NCBI RefSeq assembly: GCF_000166275.1
Contig: NZ_CM001023.1
Coordinates: forward strand, 682,001 to 746,000
Reading direction: 5' to 3'
DNA from: Algoriphagus machipongonensis
GTDB lineage: Bacteria; Bacteroidota; Bacteroidia; Cytophagales; Cyclobacteriaceae
DNA length: 64,000 bases
Part shown: positions 63,498-64,000 of the stretch, piece after piece
Numbering within the stretch: position 1 is the first letter of the stretch
Layout of the letters: each line of letters starts with the position of its first letter
Made by a program: the position numbers and the translations under genes
Notes under the pieces: model-generated
The model's input: the letters and a program-made list of their open reading frames with translations, nothing else
What the model was told of the DNA's origin: nothing
Databases searched by the model: none

Positions 63498-63634
63498 TTT
63501 CCTGATTACTTCAAAGTTGAATATTATAGGATTTGGACATAAAGTGAAGGATGGTTCTAAATGAGGCTTATATTTTATAAATAAGATAATAATTGGCCGG
63601 AAACATCTGTTTTATTATGAAATTTATAAAAGCC

Positions 63635-63652
63635 TACCCCTGTACTAGGGTA
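63635..63652. promoter_or_regulatory. Palindromic candidate operator TACCCCTGTACTAGGGTA upstream of the Rrf2 gene
   Basis: Imperfect inverted repeat TACCC-NN-GTAC-NN-GGGTA with 14 of 18 bases symmetric. It lies 15 bases ahead of the -7 element, over the likely -33 region, where an autoregulator could bind. Confidence 0.45.
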
Positions 63653-63667
63653 TTTGCCTAAAAAGGT

Positions 63668-63675
63668 TATTTTTG
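63668..63675 (+). promoter_or_regulatory. -7 element TATTTTTG three bases ahead of the Rrf2 start
   Basis: TATTTTTG, then CTT, then ATG at 63679. A nearly leaderless arrangement. Confidence 0.55.
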
Positions 63676-63678
63676 CTT

Positions 63679-64000
63679 ATGCTTTCTAAAAAGACGAAAT
63701 ACGCCCTGCATGCCCTGACTTACCTAGGTAAGCATAAGGATGAAAAGACAGTTCTGATTCATGAAATAGCTGAGGAACATGGGATTTCTCATAAATTTTT
63801 GGAGAATATTCTTCTCGAACTGAAAAAGGCTGGCCTGCTGGGTAGTAAAAAGGGGAAAGGTGGTGGATACTATTTGATTAAAGAACCAAAAGATATTCCC
63901 CTCTCGAAAGTTATTCGGTTGTTGGATGGACCGATTGCGCTGCTTCCTTGTGTGAGCTTAAATTACTATGAACCCTGCGATGAATGTAAAAATGAAGCTC
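63679..64000 (+). CDS. Rrf2 family transcriptional regulator (3' end outside window)
   Basis: 107 residues visible; the window ends inside the gene. Rrf2 start LSKKTKYALHALTYLGKHK, winged helix (about 24-65, IHEIAEEHGISHKFLENILLELKKAGLL), wing GSKKGKGGGYYLIK, then PLSKVIRLLDGPIALLPCVS and YEPCDEC. Three Cys in CVSLNYYEPCDEC could bind an Fe-S cluster, as in IscR/NsrR, or sense sulfur. In this phylum, such regulators often precede sulfate-assimilation genes; those would be beyond the window. Confidence 0.9.
   Translation, partial: MLSKKTKYALHALTYLGKHKDEKTVLIHEIAEEHGISHKFLENILLELKKAGLLGSKKGKGGGYYLIKEPKDIPLSKVIRLLDGPIALLPCVSLNYYEPCDECKNEA

Overview
This 64-kb window is chromosomal DNA from a member of the Bacteroidota, most likely a pigmented marine or freshwater Cytophagales of the Cyclobacteriaceae (Algoriphagus-like). 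This rests on gene content and signals, not on a database match. The clues are a SecDF fusion, a carboxypeptidase-regulatory/TonB-plug outer-membrane barrel protein, YtxJ, a 6-bladed-propeller lipoprotein, a DUF4403 lipoprotein, a CrtD-like carotenoid desaturase, a bacterial kynurenine pathway, and repeated Bacteroidetes-type promoter elements (TTG-N19-23-TAnnTTTG). I saw no rRNA, tRNA, transposase, integrase, phage gene or CRISPR array. Gene density is high, and no gene-free stretch exceeds about 200 bp.

Layout. 1-9.3 kb: the 3' part of a CcmF-type cytochrome c assembly gene, pheS, a secreted fasciclin protein, a propeller lipoprotein, a large outer-membrane barrel protein, ytxJ and a DUF4403 lipoprotein. 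9.3-16.2 kb: an acetate-utilisation cluster on the minus strand (DUF4212 protein, Na+/acetate-type symporter, acetyl-CoA synthetase, CNMP-CBS-DUF294 protein, DnaQ-like exonuclease). 16.4-18.3 kb: a ZIP metal transporter split by a one-base frameshift, then apbE. 18.5-23.4 kb: ruvB and the oxidative pentose phosphate genes (pgl, zwf, and divergent gnd). 23.5-29.6 kb: an unknown conserved-looking protein, a LOG-family protein, rdgB, udk, a small exported protein and secDF.

29.7-35.9 kb is the most unusual part. It holds a tandem array of two unknown families in the order A1-B1, A2-B2, B3, A3-B4, followed without a break by a histidine kinase and a LuxR-type response regulator. A is a soluble protein of about 130 residues with a C-terminal CPxxC[DE]PEP motif. 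B is a protein of about 250 residues with seven predicted membrane segments, ending in a [DE]KEPF motif. The A genes and their leaders are nearly identical in two copies, while the B genes have diverged. I infer an undescribed multi-component membrane sensing system whose kinase has no sensor domain of its own.

35.9-43.6 kb: a Gfo/Idh/MocA oxidoreductase, two small outer-membrane proteins, glyS, a DUF302 protein, a secreted lipoprotein, a CrtD-like desaturase and recX. 43.7-50.4 kb: a compact plus-strand run of tpiA, prmA, a small membrane protein, recJ, lptB, a GH3-family protein and an M23 peptidase. 50.4-53.7 kb: kmo, kynU and 3-hydroxyanthranilate dioxygenase, which together make the quinolinate precursor from kynurenine. 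53.8-64 kb: an M19 dipeptidase, a thiamine-pyrophosphokinase-like protein, two small membrane proteins, prmC, an RsmB-type rRNA methyltransferase, an ABA4-like protein, guaB, a GNAT acetyltransferase, coaX, a second M23 peptidase, a PLP-dependent dehydratase, and the start of an Rrf2-family regulator cut by the window end.

Most convergent gene pairs are separated by strong bidirectional hairpin terminators. Several genes have a TAnnTTTG element only 3-9 bases ahead of the start codon, which suggests leaderless or nearly leaderless transcripts.
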